Notes: generated by a model from the sequence alone, not told the origin. A stretch of DNA of 64,000 nucleotides from Filimonas sp. (GCA_017306865.1 JAFKHH010000014.1:558001-622000); one strand, 5' to 3'; shown: positions 8,160 through 17,323, counted from the stretch's first letter. Program-made: numbers and translations.

Positions 8160-8990
8160 TTATCGTAATTCCTCTATCGGTGCCGGGTCCATGTCTGTGT
8201 AAGTATAGTTCTCACCTGCCATGCCCCAGATAAAACCATAATTAGCAGTGCCGCAACCAGAGTGTATGGACCATGGTGGAGATACGATCGCTTCATGGTT
8301 TGCGACTAACAGATGTCTTGTTTCGCTTGGCTCTCCCATAAAGTGAAATACACGCTGGTTCTGCGCTACATCAAAATAGAAGTATGCTTCCATGCGGCGT
8401 GTGTGCACGTGCGCAGGCATGGTATTCCATACGCTGCCGCTTTCCAGTATGGTTAATCCCATTACCAGTTGCGCGCTCTTAATGCCATCTGCGTGAATAT
8501 ATTTATAGATCGTTCTTTTGTTTGCAGTAGACTGGTCACCCATATTAGCAGGCATGGCCTGCTCTTTCGTATATTTTGTATTAGGGTATGCCTGGTGAGC
8601 AGGAGAAGATAACAGGTAGTAGATAGCAGGATTCAAAGAATCTTTACTTGCAAAAGTAACATTGCGTGTGCCTTTACCCAGATACACACAATCCAGTTTC
8701 TGCAGGTCGTACTTTACACCATCAGCTTCCACTACACCATCGCCACCTACATTGATAATACCAATTTCCCTTCTCTCCAAAAAGAAATCAGCGCGCAGTT
8801 CAGGATCTGTTTCCAGTTGCAGTACCTGGCCTACCGGTTTTGCACCACCAACTATAACACGATCATAATGAGAATACACCAAATTGATCTGATCATTCTG
8901 CATCAGGTTCTGCAGCAAAAAGTTTTTACGCAATTCTGCTGTGTTCATTTCACTTGTCTCTTTGGGGCTATTCTGAAAACGCACTTCCAT
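8160..8990 (-). CDS. kduI: 5-keto-4-deoxyuronate isomerase
   Basis: 276 residues, almost exactly the length of characterised KduI. The cupin metal site is complete: His194 and His196 in MPAHVHTRRM, Glu201 and His243 in PPWSIHSGCG. The end, YTYTDMDP, is typical of the family. The enzyme converts 5-keto-4-deoxyuronate, the ring-opened form of unsaturated galacturonate released by lyases and GH105 hydrolases, to 2,5-diketo-3-deoxygluconate. KduD, encoded just upstream on the same strand, performs the next reduction. The pairing fits the lyase and GH105 genes farther along this region. Confidence 0.95.
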   Translation of the reverse strand: MEVRFQNSPKETSEMNTAELRKNFLLQNLMQNDQINLVYSHYDRVIVGGAKPVGQVLQLETDPELRADFFLERREIGIINVGGDGVVEADGVKYDLQKLDCVYLGKGTRNVTFASKDSLNPAIYYLLSSPAHQAYPNTKYTKEQAMPANMGDQSTANKRTIYKYIHADGIKSAQLVMGLTILESGSVWNTMPAHVHTRRMEAYFYFDVAQNQRVFHFMGEPSETRHLLVANHEAIVSPPWSIHSGCGTANYGFIWGMAGENYTYTDMDPAPIEELR

Positions 8991-9094
8991 AAGTCCTATT
9001 TTATATTTGAAATTTGAGATTTGAAATTAATTTAATTCGCCAAACTGAAAGTCAGTTAATGTATTATGCTTCTATCCTTTCTTTGCAATATTAG

Positions 9095-9150
9095 CCACAG
9101 AAGCACATAATATCGCAAAGAGCGCAGAGAATACGCAAAGGACACAGAGA
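9095..9150. repeat. CGCAAAGA/CGCAGAGA degenerate tandem repeat
   Basis: The 234-base spacer between kduI and kduD contains successive CGCAAAGAGCGCAGAG and ACGCAAAGGACACAGAG words. The same vocabulary occurs at 2480-2495, 13498-13556 and 17068-17140. No gene is visible in the spacer. Confidence 0.5.
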
Positions 9151-9224
9151 CAAACAATCAACAATTTAACTATCCAACAATTTGACCATGTACTTTACAT
9201 CGTACATCTAACATCGTACATAGT

Positions 9225-9986
9225 TTATCTTCCCATCCATCCGCCATCTACTGTCAATATAGTACCATGTACATAGCTTCCTGCGTCTGAAGACAGGAAT
9301 ACTACCGGGCCTTTAAAATCTTCCGGCTCACCCCAGCGGCCAGCAGGAATACGTGACAAGATAGACTGGCTTCTTTCCGGATCGTTTCTTAATGCTTCTG
9401 TATTATCAGTAGAAATATAACCTGGTGCTATACCATTTACGTTTACGCCTTTACCAGCCCACTCATTTGCCAGCGCTTTTACTACGCTACCCAATGCGCC
9501 TTTGCTGGCTGCATAGCTAGGTACGTTTATGCCACCCTGGAAGGTAAGTAATGAGCAGGTAAAAATGATCTTACCGCTGCCACGTTCCAGCATGTGCTTA
9601 CCAATCTCTCTTGCAAGAATGAACGGTGCATCGAGATTGATCGCTAAAACCCTGTCCCAATATTCATCAGGATGCTCGGCAGCAGGTTTGCGCATAATAG
9701 TGCCTGCGTTGTTTACGAGAATATCGATATTGGTATTTTCTGCCAATACTTTTTTGATGAATTCATACAATTTCTCCCTGTCAGACAGATCAGCCTGGTA
9801 AGCTTTAAATTTCCTGCCCAATGCTGTTACTTCTTTTTCTACTTCGCTGCCTTGCAATTCTACAGAACCAGATACAACAATGATGTCTGCACCGGCTTCT
9901 GCCAAACCAAGCGCCATGCCTTTGCCTATGCCTTTGTTTCCGCCTGTTATTAATGCCGTTTTTCCAGAAAGATTGAATGAACTCAT
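9225..9986 (-). CDS. kduD: 2-keto-3-deoxygluconate 5-dehydrogenase (SDR)
   Basis: 253 residues, a classical short-chain dehydrogenase. The dinucleotide-binding TGGNKGIG lies at 14-21, the NNAG motif at 92-95, and the catalytic Ser145, Tyr158 and Lys162 (SYAASKGAL) are all present. It ends in VDGGWMGR, typical of KduD. It reduces 2,5-diketo-3-deoxygluconate, the KduI product, to KDG with NADH or NADPH, joining the lyase branch to the kinase/aldolase branch. SDR substrate calls rest heavily on context, which is strong here because kduI is the neighbour. Confidence 0.9.
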   Translation of the reverse strand: MSSFNLSGKTALITGGNKGIGKGMALGLAEAGADIIVVSGSVELQGSEVEKEVTALGRKFKAYQADLSDREKLYEFIKKVLAENTNIDILVNNAGTIMRKPAAEHPDEYWDRVLAINLDAPFILAREIGKHMLERGSGKIIFTCSLLTFQGGINVPSYAASKGALGSVVKALANEWAGKGVNVNGIAPGYISTDNTEALRNDPERSQSILSRIPAGRWGEPEDFKGPVVFLSSDAGSYVHGTILTVDGGWMGR

Positions 9987-10008
9987 ATTTATGTTGTTTC
10001 AAGAAGGC

Positions 10009-10090
10009 GGATTTGAGATTTGAAATTTAATATTTGAAATGGGATACTTATCCGATCAATCTCAAATATTAAATTTCAAATCTCAAATCC
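10009..10090. repeat. 29-bp perfect inverted repeat between gapN-like gene and kduD
   Basis: Positions 10009-10037 and 10062-10090 are exact reverse complements over 29 bp, built of ATTTGAGATTTGAAATTT-type words, with a 24-base loop. It lies directly downstream of the gapN-like stop on the minus strand and could fold into a very stable RNA hairpin. It is the longest perfect arm I found among the intergenic repeat families. Confidence 0.85.
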
Positions 10091-10097
10091 CTCTTTT

Positions 10098-11741
10098 TTA
10101 AAAGATAAATTTAGTACTTAAAAAGTTAGAGCTGTCACTATTCACTATACCATTTAGTAATTCTTTGTTTGCCTCGGTCAGTTTTGCAGCTACCAGCGAA
10201 CGTATTGAGAATGAACGCAACGCGTCTACTACGGATAAAGTACCTTCTGCACTGTCTTTACGGCCTGTGAACGGAAACACGTCCGGACCGCGCTGGCACT
10301 GGCAGTTGATATTCACACGGCTCACCTGGTTTACCAATGGGTCTATCAGTGAGGCTACTTCTTCCCTGTCGTTACTAAAGATACTTACCTGCTGCCCATG
10401 TGTAGAGTCGATCAGGTATTGCACAGGCTCTTCCAGGCTGTAGTATGGTACTACCGGAATTACCGGGCCGAATTGCTCTTCACGATAGAGTTTCATTTTT
10501 TCATTCACCGGGTACACAACGGCTGGGAATACCAATGATTCTACCGTCTCGCCGCCAAATTCATTCATCACTTTTGCGCCATGCGCTTTTGCATCTGCAA
10601 TACACTCTGCAAGGTACGCAGGCTTATTAGGCTCTGGCAAAGGCGTAATGCTTACTCCTTTCTCCCACGGCATACCAAACTTCAGTTTAGAAATGGCTTC
10701 GTTCAACTGCTCAATAAAGCGGTCAGCTATGCTATGGTGAATAAAGATGATCTTTAATGCAGTACAACGCTGCCCGTTGAAGGACAGAGAACCTAAAACC
10801 GTTTCCTGTACAGAAAGTGCGAGGTCTGCTTTAGGGGTGATGATGGCCGCATTTTTAGCATCCAATCCAAGTATAGCACGCAGCCTGTTGGATTTAGGGT
10901 GCATTTTTTTCAGCTCATCTGCTACACGGCTGGAACCGATCAGCGTCAGCACGTCTATTTTACCAGACTGCATCAGCGCTGGCACTATAGAGTGTCCGCG
11001 TCCATAGATGGTATTTACCACACCTTTAGGGAAAGATTCCTGGAATGCTTTCAACAAAGGATAATGTAACAGTGTACCATGCTTAGGTGGTTTAAATAAA
11101 ATGGTATTGCCCATAATGATCGCAGGGATCAATGTAGTAAAGGTTTCATTCAACGGGTAGTTGAATGGCCCCATACATAATACAACACCGAGCGGTGAAC
11201 GCCTGATCTGTGCTGCAATACCTTGTTCTATATCGAAACGGGAGGAATCCCTGTCTATATCCTTTAATGCATCGATCGTTGCATAGATGTATTCAACTGT
11301 TCTGTCAAACTCTTTTACAGAGTCTGTATAGGATTTACCTATTTCCCACATGATCAGTTTTACTACAATGTCTTTTTGTTCCAGCATTTTGCGTGTGAAC
11401 TTCTCCACACAGGCAATGCGATCGGCAACGCTCATGGTAGGCCAGATGCCTCTGCCATGATTGTATGCAGCTACGGCAGCATTCAATGCTTCTGTAGCTT
11501 CTGCTTCTGTACATACGGGGTATGAACCAATTAGTTTACGCTCTAAACCGTTTGGCGTTTTTATGCACACCGGAGAGTACACAAGCTGGGTCTTACCATC
11601 CCATGTTTTCATCTCTCCATTACTCAGGTATTCTTTCTGGTGAACTTCTGCCGGCAAGGCAAATTCTGAAGGTATGGCATCGGCTGTTACAAACTTTTCG
11701 AGTAGTTGCTCTGGGATGCCAATTGTTACTACGTCTTTCAT
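10098..11741 (-). CDS. NADP-dependent glyceraldehyde-3-phosphate dehydrogenase-like (ALDH)
   Basis: I start at the ATG at 11741 (MKDVVTIGIPEQ), giving 547 residues; an upstream ATG adds 15 residues of unlikely sequence. The aldehyde-dehydrogenase plan is clear: PFNYPLN at about 192, KPPKHG near 218, nucleophile Cys326 in FNGQRCTALK, and EEQFGPVIPV towards the end. KPPKHG and NGQRCTALK resemble the GapN/ALDH11 group, which oxidises glyceraldehyde-3-phosphate directly to 3-phosphoglycerate with NADP. That fits aldolase output from Eda. The segment that normally reads ELGGK with the catalytic Glu reads LGLDAKN here. Substrate could be another aldehyde, for example a ketoglutarate semialdehyde, so I leave the symbol blank. 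Confidence 0.72.
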   Translation of the reverse strand: MKDVVTIGIPEQLLEKFVTADAIPSEFALPAEVHQKEYLSNGEMKTWDGKTQLVYSPVCIKTPNGLERKLIGSYPVCTEAEATEALNAAVAAYNHGRGIWPTMSVADRIACVEKFTRKMLEQKDIVVKLIMWEIGKSYTDSVKEFDRTVEYIYATIDALKDIDRDSSRFDIEQGIAAQIRRSPLGVVLCMGPFNYPLNETFTTLIPAIIMGNTILFKPPKHGTLLHYPLLKAFQESFPKGVVNTIYGRGHSIVPALMQSGKIDVLTLIGSSRVADELKKMHPKSNRLRAILGLDAKNAAIITPKADLALSVQETVLGSLSFNGQRCTALKIIFIHHSIADRFIEQLNEAISKLKFGMPWEKGVSITPLPEPNKPAYLAECIADAKAHGAKVMNEFGGETVESLVFPAVVYPVNEKMKLYREEQFGPVIPVVPYYSLEEPVQYLIDSTHGQQVSIFSNDREEVASLIDPLVNQVSRVNINCQCQRGPDVFPFTGRKDSAEGTLSVVDALRSFSIRSLVAAKLTEANKELLNGIVNSDSSNFLSTKFIF

Positions 11742-11815
11742 ATAAAGAGTTAAAGATAATCGTGTGCGATGTAAGATAAGCCGCAATCACGCACATTTAT
11801 GTGAAAAAAATGAGG

Positions 11816-11825
11816 CAAACGTTTG
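11816..11825. promoter_or_regulatory. CAAACGTTTG palindrome upstream of gapN-like gene
   Basis: A perfect 10-base palindrome with the central CG common in LacI-family operators lies about 75 bases upstream of the gapN-like start. It differs from the 11-base core found upstream of the SusC genes. A site this short can occur by chance, so confidence is low. Confidence 0.3.
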
Positions 11826-11892
11826 ATACAATTCGGGAATTTGAAAATTTGAGAATTTGAAAATGTATCAATTTTGAATGGTTGCATTGCTG

Positions 11893-11930
11893 AATGGTTA
11901 TATTGTTGGTAATACAACAATATAACCATT
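11893..11930. repeat. 16-bp perfect inverted repeat between uxaC and gapN-like gene
   Basis: Arms AATGGTTATATTGTTG (11893-11908) and CAACAATATAACCATT (11915-11930) are perfect with a six-base loop. It belongs to the TTGTTATATGGTT family and lies in the 253-base spacer after the uxaC stop on the minus strand, flanked by AATTTGAAAATTTG-type words. No gene is visible in the spacer. Confidence 0.8.
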
Positions 11931-11994
11931 TAACAATTTAGCTATTGCATTATGCCCATTTTCAAATTAGCACATCTTCAAATTTTCAAATTAA

Positions 11995-13425
11995 TTACTG
12001 CACTTTTACTTCATTTACCCCCACATGCTGCCAGTTGAAATATTGACGGGCGTTGTAGAAGCTAATGTCTTGTATAATTTTTCCGATCCAGTTAATATCG
12101 TTTGGTAATTCGCCGTTCTCTACTTCTTCGCCAAACAAGTTACAGATAATACGGCGGAAGTATTCGTGGCGCGGGAATGACAGGAAGCTTCTTGAATCCG
12201 TTAACATACCTACAAAGCGGCTGATCAGTCCCATGTTGGACAACGCGTTCATTTGTTTGGTCATACCATCCTTCTGATCGAGGAACCACCAGCCTGAACC
12301 AAATTGCACTTTACCTGCAATAGAGCCATCGTTGAAGTTGCCGATCATAGTTGCGAACAGTTCGTTATCTGCCGGGTTGAGGTTGTACAGAATAGTTTTT
12401 GCTAATTTATTATCTCGGTCAAGACGCGATAAGAATTTAGACAATGCTCTCCCCTGCTGAAAATCGCCAATAGAGTCCCATCCGGTATCGGGGCCTAACA
12501 CGCGCATCATACGGGAATTGTTGTTGCGCAATGCACCAAGGTGATACTGCTGTACCCAGCCTTTTTCCCAATCCCATTCTGCAAAGTAAACCAGCATGGC
12601 AGATTTGAACTGGCGTATCTCCAATGGAGTTAAGTCCTGTCCGGCCATTGCTTTGTCAAACAACTGCGCTACTAATGTCTCTGTATATTCTTCTGCATAT
12701 ATTTCTTCCAGTCCATGATCCGATACGCCACAGCCTGCGGTAGCAAAGAAATCATGACGGCTTTTTAATGCATCCAGGTAAGATTGGAAATTAGTTACGT
12801 TGCTGTCTGCTGCTTTTTCTATGCGGCCTACGTATTTTTTAAAGTTCTCTACGTTATCAATATTCATTGCCTGGTCCGGGCGGAACGCCGGCAGGATCGG
12901 TATTTCAAAATCGCCTTTAAGGAACTGATGGTCTTTCAGATCATCCGCAGGATCATCTGTTGTGCATACAACTGCCACGTTCATTTTGCGAAGCAGGTTA
13001 CGTACAGAATAATCGTCTGTGCGCAGCTTTGCAGAGGCTTCCTCATATATTTCTTTTGCGGAGTTATCGCCCAGCAGTTCGTATATATCGAAATAGCGTT
13101 GCAGCTCTAAGTGTGTCCAGTGGTATAATGGATTGCGTAAGGTATAAGGAACAGTTTTGGCCCATTGCGCAAATTTTTCAAAATCAGGTTTGTTTCCGGT
13201 GCAATAACTTTCATCTACACCATTTGTACGCATCGCACGCCACTTGTAATGGTCGCCATATAGCCACGCCTGTGTCAGGTTTTCAAACTGGTGATTGGCA
13301 GCAATCTGTGATTGAGGCAAATGACAGTGATAGTCTATAATGGGCATGTCTTTGGCATACTCATGATACAATTGCTGTGCGAACTTGCCTTTGAGCAAAA
13401 AATTTTCGTCTAAAAACTGTTTCAT
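11995..13425 (-). CDS. uxaC: uronate isomerase
   Basis: 476 residues, the usual length for UxaC in the amidohydrolase superfamily. His33 and His35 in IDYHCHLP form the metal-binding pair at the end of strand 1, and the N-terminus MKQFLDENFLLKGKFAQQLYHEYAKDMPIIDYHCHLP is split by the same features as characterised enzymes. RMMRVLGPDTGWDSIGDF and SFLSFPRHEYFRRIICNLFG are conserved UxaC segments. It isomerises galacturonate to tagaturonate and glucuronate to fructuronate. UxaB and UxaA, encoded immediately upstream on the same strand, take tagaturonate to KDG. Confidence 0.95.
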   Translation of the reverse strand: MKQFLDENFLLKGKFAQQLYHEYAKDMPIIDYHCHLPQSQIAANHQFENLTQAWLYGDHYKWRAMRTNGVDESYCTGNKPDFEKFAQWAKTVPYTLRNPLYHWTHLELQRYFDIYELLGDNSAKEIYEEASAKLRTDDYSVRNLLRKMNVAVVCTTDDPADDLKDHQFLKGDFEIPILPAFRPDQAMNIDNVENFKKYVGRIEKAADSNVTNFQSYLDALKSRHDFFATAGCGVSDHGLEEIYAEEYTETLVAQLFDKAMAGQDLTPLEIRQFKSAMLVYFAEWDWEKGWVQQYHLGALRNNNSRMMRVLGPDTGWDSIGDFQQGRALSKFLSRLDRDNKLAKTILYNLNPADNELFATMIGNFNDGSIAGKVQFGSGWWFLDQKDGMTKQMNALSNMGLISRFVGMLTDSRSFLSFPRHEYFRRIICNLFGEEVENGELPNDINWIGKIIQDISFYNARQYFNWQHVGVNEVKVQ

Positions 13426-13497
13426 GTTTACTTTATTATCAAGATTTTAATTCGATTTGACATTTGAGATGTTTGTTGTGATTCCGTCTGGCAATTT

Positions 13498-13693
13498 TCA
13501 CGCAAAGGCGCCAAGTATCGCAAAGACCGCAAAGGAGACGCAGAGATCGCAAAGCAATTTCTTAGTCTTCTTCTCCTGCCATGGTTCGTGAGGACACGAA
13601 CCGAGGCGCCAGAAACTCTCCACCTGATAAAAGATATTCCATATCTCGCTTAAAAGGTTCATCAGATCATGCTCTTGCAGATATGGAATATCT
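13498..13693. repeat. composite repeat patch between uxaA and uxaC
   Basis: This 300-base gene-free spacer contains three repeat types in order. CGCAAAGACCGCAAAGG-type words lie at 13498-13556. The hairpin GGTTCGTG-AGGA-CACGAACC lies at 13583-13602. A perfect 15-bp inverted repeat, AGATATTCCATATCT (13632-13646) and AGATATGGAATATCT (13679-13693), follows with a 32-base loop. The last shares its core with the palindrome at 1266-1298 and sits where a uxaA terminator would be expected. Confidence 0.65.
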
Positions 13694-13725
13694 GGTAAGC
13701 AATCTCAAATTATACATTTCAAATT

Positions 13726-15378
13726 CTATAGACTCACGCCTCTTTTCCAGATAATGAAATCGTCCTGGCCATTGCGAACGGCTGCCACTTTTGTTTCGCC
13801 GCTTGCCACAGAGATCACATAATCTAAAATTCTTTTCCCTGCTTCTTCTATTGTTTCTTCCCCGTCTATAATAGTACCTGTATTTACATCTATGATGTCA
13901 GGCATTTTGTTATACAATATGGTATTGCTGGACAGCTTCACCACTGGTGTAATAGGATTACCGGTTGGCGTACCCAAGCCTGTTGTGAACAATACAATGT
14001 TTGCACCGGAGCCTACTTCTGCTGTTGTGCTTTCCACATCATTGCCTGGTGTACATAATAAATTCAGCCCTGGCTTTGTTACTTTCTCCGGGTAGTCCAG
14101 CACTGCTGCTACTGGTGAGGTACCTGCTTTCTTAGCGGCACCCGCTGATTTAATCGCATCGGTGATCAAACCGTCTTTAATATTTCCTGGTGAAGGGTTC
14201 ATATCAAAACCAGAACCTACTGCTGTAGCTCTTTCGTTATATGTTCTTATCAGGCTGATAAAGCGGTTTGCATCAGATTCGTTCATACAACGATCGCTCA
14301 TCTCTTGCTCCACGCCACACAATTCAGGAAACTCGGCAAGTATTACGGAGCCGCCTAATGCTACAAGCAGATCTGAAGTATAACCGATCGCGGGGTTGGC
14401 TGAGATGCCGGAAAAACCGTCTGAACCACCGCACTCCAGCCCGATGCATAGTTTGCTTAACGGCGCCGGTTTACGTTCATTCTGGTTAGCGATCATTAAC
14501 CCTGCAAATGTTTGCCTGATAGCTGCGCTGATCAGGTCCGTTTCTTTGCCGATCTTTTGTTGTTCTAAAATGTATAATGGTTTGCTGAATGAAGGATCAC
14601 GCTTTGCGATCTCTTCCTGCAAAATGGATACTTGCGCATTCTGACAACCCAAGCTTAAGATGGTAGCGCCCGCTACGTTTGCGTGTGTAATATACCCGGC
14701 TAAGAGGCCGCACAGTGCTGTTGCATCCTGTCGTGTGCCTCCGCAGCCACCATCATGCAACAAGAATTTTACACCATCCACATTTTTAAACATCCTGTTG
14801 TCTTCGTGCTGACTGGACGCGCCAGAAAAGTCTGCATTTAGAATTTCCTCTGCTGACTTGCCTGATTTATACAGGTCCACCAGGTTCTGTGTAAACTGCT
14901 GGTATTTTCTTGGACGACCATATCCGAGGTCTTCCTGTAATGCTTCGCGTAATACTTCTACATTCCTGTTTTCACAAAAGACCAATGGTATAATGAGCCA
15001 GTAGTTGGCTGTACCTACGCTACCGTCTGCCCGGTGATAACCATTGAATGTTTTTTGCTGGTAGCTGGCTACATTAGGAATAACCCAGCTTGTTTTACGC
15101 TGGCCTAACTGGTAACCGTCAGCGGCGTGACGTAAGTTGGAGGTAGCAATAACGCCGCCTTTAGGAATTGCCTGTTTTGCTTTACCTACAAGTACACCGT
15201 ACATAGTCACTTCATCACCTTCCTGCAAAGCCTCTGTAGTAAATTTATGCTTCGCTTTTATATCGTCTGCGAGTGTGTATTTCACACCATCCAGCTCCAC
15301 TTCCTGCCCGCGTTTCAGATCAGTCAATGCCACTATCACATTGTCTGCAGGATGTACTTTTAAAATATTATTTTTCAT
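13726..15378 (-). CDS. uxaA: altronate dehydratase
   Basis: 550 residues. Residues about 1-95 form the small SAF domain (NILKVHPADNVIVALTDLKRGQEV), and the remainder is the UxaA catalytic domain, with YHRADGSVGTANYW, HDGGCGGTRQDA, LGCQNAQ and LECGGSDGFSGISANPAIG segments whose cysteines serve the iron-dependent dehydration. It is somewhat longer than the roughly 495 residues of the E. coli enzyme as I recall it. It removes water from altronate to give KDG. The neighbours are tagaturonate reductase upstream and uronate isomerase downstream, all on the minus strand. A TATATAAAG-type repeat separates it from uxaB. Confidence 0.94.
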   Translation of the reverse strand: MKNNILKVHPADNVIVALTDLKRGQEVELDGVKYTLADDIKAKHKFTTEALQEGDEVTMYGVLVGKAKQAIPKGGVIATSNLRHAADGYQLGQRKTSWVIPNVASYQQKTFNGYHRADGSVGTANYWLIIPLVFCENRNVEVLREALQEDLGYGRPRKYQQFTQNLVDLYKSGKSAEEILNADFSGASSQHEDNRMFKNVDGVKFLLHDGGCGGTRQDATALCGLLAGYITHANVAGATILSLGCQNAQVSILQEEIAKRDPSFSKPLYILEQQKIGKETDLISAAIRQTFAGLMIANQNERKPAPLSKLCIGLECGGSDGFSGISANPAIGYTSDLLVALGGSVILAEFPELCGVEQEMSDRCMNESDANRFISLIRTYNERATAVGSGFDMNPSPGNIKDGLITDAIKSAGAAKKAGTSPVAAVLDYPEKVTKPGLNLLCTPGNDVESTTAEVGSGANIVLFTTGLGTPTGNPITPVVKLSSNTILYNKMPDIIDVNTGTIIDGEETIEEAGKRILDYVISVASGETKVAAVRNGQDDFIIWKRGVSL

Positions 15379-15394
15379 ACACTAACTTCTTTCG

Positions 15395-15510
15395 GGCTTA
15401 TAAGATTTGTAAAGTATATAGGGTATATAACGTTCCCTCTTATACACTTTACTATCTCCTATAAACTTTATCTACATTATACACCGTATATACTTTATAT
15501 ACCTGTAATT
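15395..15510. repeat. TATATAAAG-family repeat between uxaB and uxaA
   Basis: The spacer is made of AAAGTATATAGGGTATATAA followed by partly complementary TTATACACTTTACTA, TATAAACTTTAT and ATATACTTTATATACC words. It shares vocabulary with 2535-2640 and 54447-54565. No coding content is seen. Confidence 0.6.
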
Positions 15511-15515
15511 TTTAT

Positions 15516-17042
15516 TTACTTTACAAACTCTTCTGAGCTTACTTCACCTATCACTTCTTCAACTGGTTTCTTCTCTAATAACTCAACATAATTGCTGACA
15601 GCTTTTACAAATCCTGGCAATGCACTTAAATCTGTTCCCCACAATTCTTTTTTTGCAAGCGCCTGTTGCACCAGGTCGTCCCCACTGTATTGCTGCCACA
15701 ATGCATACAACACTTCAGCTTTATCATCTGTAACCAGGTTTGCCTGTTGGTTTATGGTACGCTGATATTTACCGTCGCTGTTTTTTTCTGTACGCATAAA
15801 GAGGAGGTAACCAGCAAAGCCAAGCGCCATGAACTGAGGCACACTATTGTGCTTTTCATAATACGCTCTTATCAAAGGTACGTTACGCATCGCCATTTTA
15901 GATGTGTATTGCATAGTGATACTCAACCACTGATGATCCAAATGCGGGTTTTTGAACCTGTCAATTACCTGATGCGCAAACGTTTGACAATCTTGTTTAT
16001 CAATGTGGTTATCTATTATAGCATTCGCTATTTCTTCCTGCATTAAATTAGTTAAGAATAGTTCAAAAGTTTTATCACTCATGGCATCTTTCACTATTCT
16101 GAAGCCAGCAAGCATAGCCAACCCACAGGAGAAAGTGTGTGTACCGTTGAGTAAGCGCAGTTTTATTTCTTTATACTTTGTAATATCAGGTGTTAGTATT
16201 ACACCTTTATGCACACCTGCAAAAGAGAGTATTTCTTTGGTTCGCGCAGATGAGGTTTCAATTGCCCACAGTGCATAACACTCTGACATAATTTTCAACT
16301 CATCTTTATAACCTAATAGCTGTTCGCTTTTTTGTTCTGTAGCTGCAGGCAACCTGCCAGGTACAATTCTATCTACAAGTGAATTACAGAAATCGTTGTG
16401 CTGATCTAACCAGTTAATAAAGGCTTCATCAAACTGGTTGAAGGCAGCCAGTTCTAATATGATCGCTTTTAGTTTAGTACCGTTATCGCTGATCAATTCA
16501 GTAGGTACGATCACCATTCCGCTTTCTACATTGTTGCCAAGTGTATGATAGCGTTTATATAAAAATGCTAACAGCTTTCCGGGGAATGATGCAGGTACTC
16601 CGTCAAGCACATTTTCTTTTACTAAGCTAATACCAACTTCTGTTGTGTTGGATATTACGATCTGCATTGCAGGCTTGGCTGCGCAAGCGAGAATATCATT
16701 CCATTGCTCCTGTGCCGAGAGTACACGGCTGATAGCTGTGATCACAATGTCCTCTTCTACTAATGCACCATTTTCAACTCCTTTGATACAAACTGTATAT
16801 AGGTTATCCTGCTTTGCAAAAGCATTTGTATCGCCCTGGCTGGTGGACTTTACTATTACCACGCGACCATTGAACACACCTTGCCTGTTGGCTTTATCTA
16901 TAAAATAGTCTGGTAACCCGCGTAGTAATACGCCTGTGCCAAACTGTAGTACTTTTTCCGGCAAGTTGAATACCTCATCACCCGCTACCTGTACCGCAGG
17001 ATTGTTTCTGATTGCAGCTAAATTTTTTCTTTCTAAGATCAT
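15516..17042 (-). CDS. uxaB: tagaturonate reductase (altronate oxidoreductase)
   Basis: 508 residues of the mannitol dehydrogenase/polyol dehydrogenase family. The N-terminal Rossmann part contains LQFGTGVLLRGLPDYFID and GRVVIVKSTSQGD. The C-terminal domain has NGTHTFSCGLAMLAGF, where the polyol-binding Asn-x-x-His lies, and KFPHLDHQ-like FKNPHLDHQWLSI. It reduces tagaturonate to altronate with NADH, between UxaC and UxaA in the pathway. Fructuronate reductase (UxuB) is a close relative, but the adjacent altronate dehydratase argues for the galacturonate branch. The 281-base upstream spacer has CGCAAAGACCGCAAAGG-type repeats and no gene. Confidence 0.9.
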   Translation of the reverse strand: MILERKNLAAIRNNPAVQVAGDEVFNLPEKVLQFGTGVLLRGLPDYFIDKANRQGVFNGRVVIVKSTSQGDTNAFAKQDNLYTVCIKGVENGALVEEDIVITAISRVLSAQEQWNDILACAAKPAMQIVISNTTEVGISLVKENVLDGVPASFPGKLLAFLYKRYHTLGNNVESGMVIVPTELISDNGTKLKAIILELAAFNQFDEAFINWLDQHNDFCNSLVDRIVPGRLPAATEQKSEQLLGYKDELKIMSECYALWAIETSSARTKEILSFAGVHKGVILTPDITKYKEIKLRLLNGTHTFSCGLAMLAGFRIVKDAMSDKTFELFLTNLMQEEIANAIIDNHIDKQDCQTFAHQVIDRFKNPHLDHQWLSITMQYTSKMAMRNVPLIRAYYEKHNSVPQFMALGFAGYLLFMRTEKNSDGKYQRTINQQANLVTDDKAEVLYALWQQYSGDDLVQQALAKKELWGTDLSALPGFVKAVSNYVELLEKKPVEEVIGEVSSEEFVK

Positions 17043-17067
17043 ATATAAACCTGTTCAAATAATATGT

Positions 17068-17140
17068 TTCGCGCAAAGACGGATAAGTATCCGCAAAGAC
17101 CGCAAAGGGAACGCAGAGAGCGCAAAGAGCTGCCACGAAG
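17068..17140. repeat. CGCAAAGA-type repeat upstream of uxaB
   Basis: Successive CGCAAAGACGGATAAG, CGCAAAGACCGCAAAGG and ACGCAGAGAGCGCAAAGAG words run into CCACGAAGCCACCAATTCGC. This belongs to the same degenerate family as 9095-9150 and 13498-13556. Confidence 0.5.
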
Positions 17141-17323
17141 CCACCAATTCGCTAAGATGTCACCAAGTAATACGCAATATTTCTCGCCATACACCCTATT
17201 GTAATCTCGTTGTTCAAATCACTATCGCTATTACAAATCTTTCCGGCTTTTTATGTTCTTATCAATTTGAAATTTGATCTAAAGAAGAATGGATCTCAAA
17301 TCTTAAATTTCAAATCTCAAATC

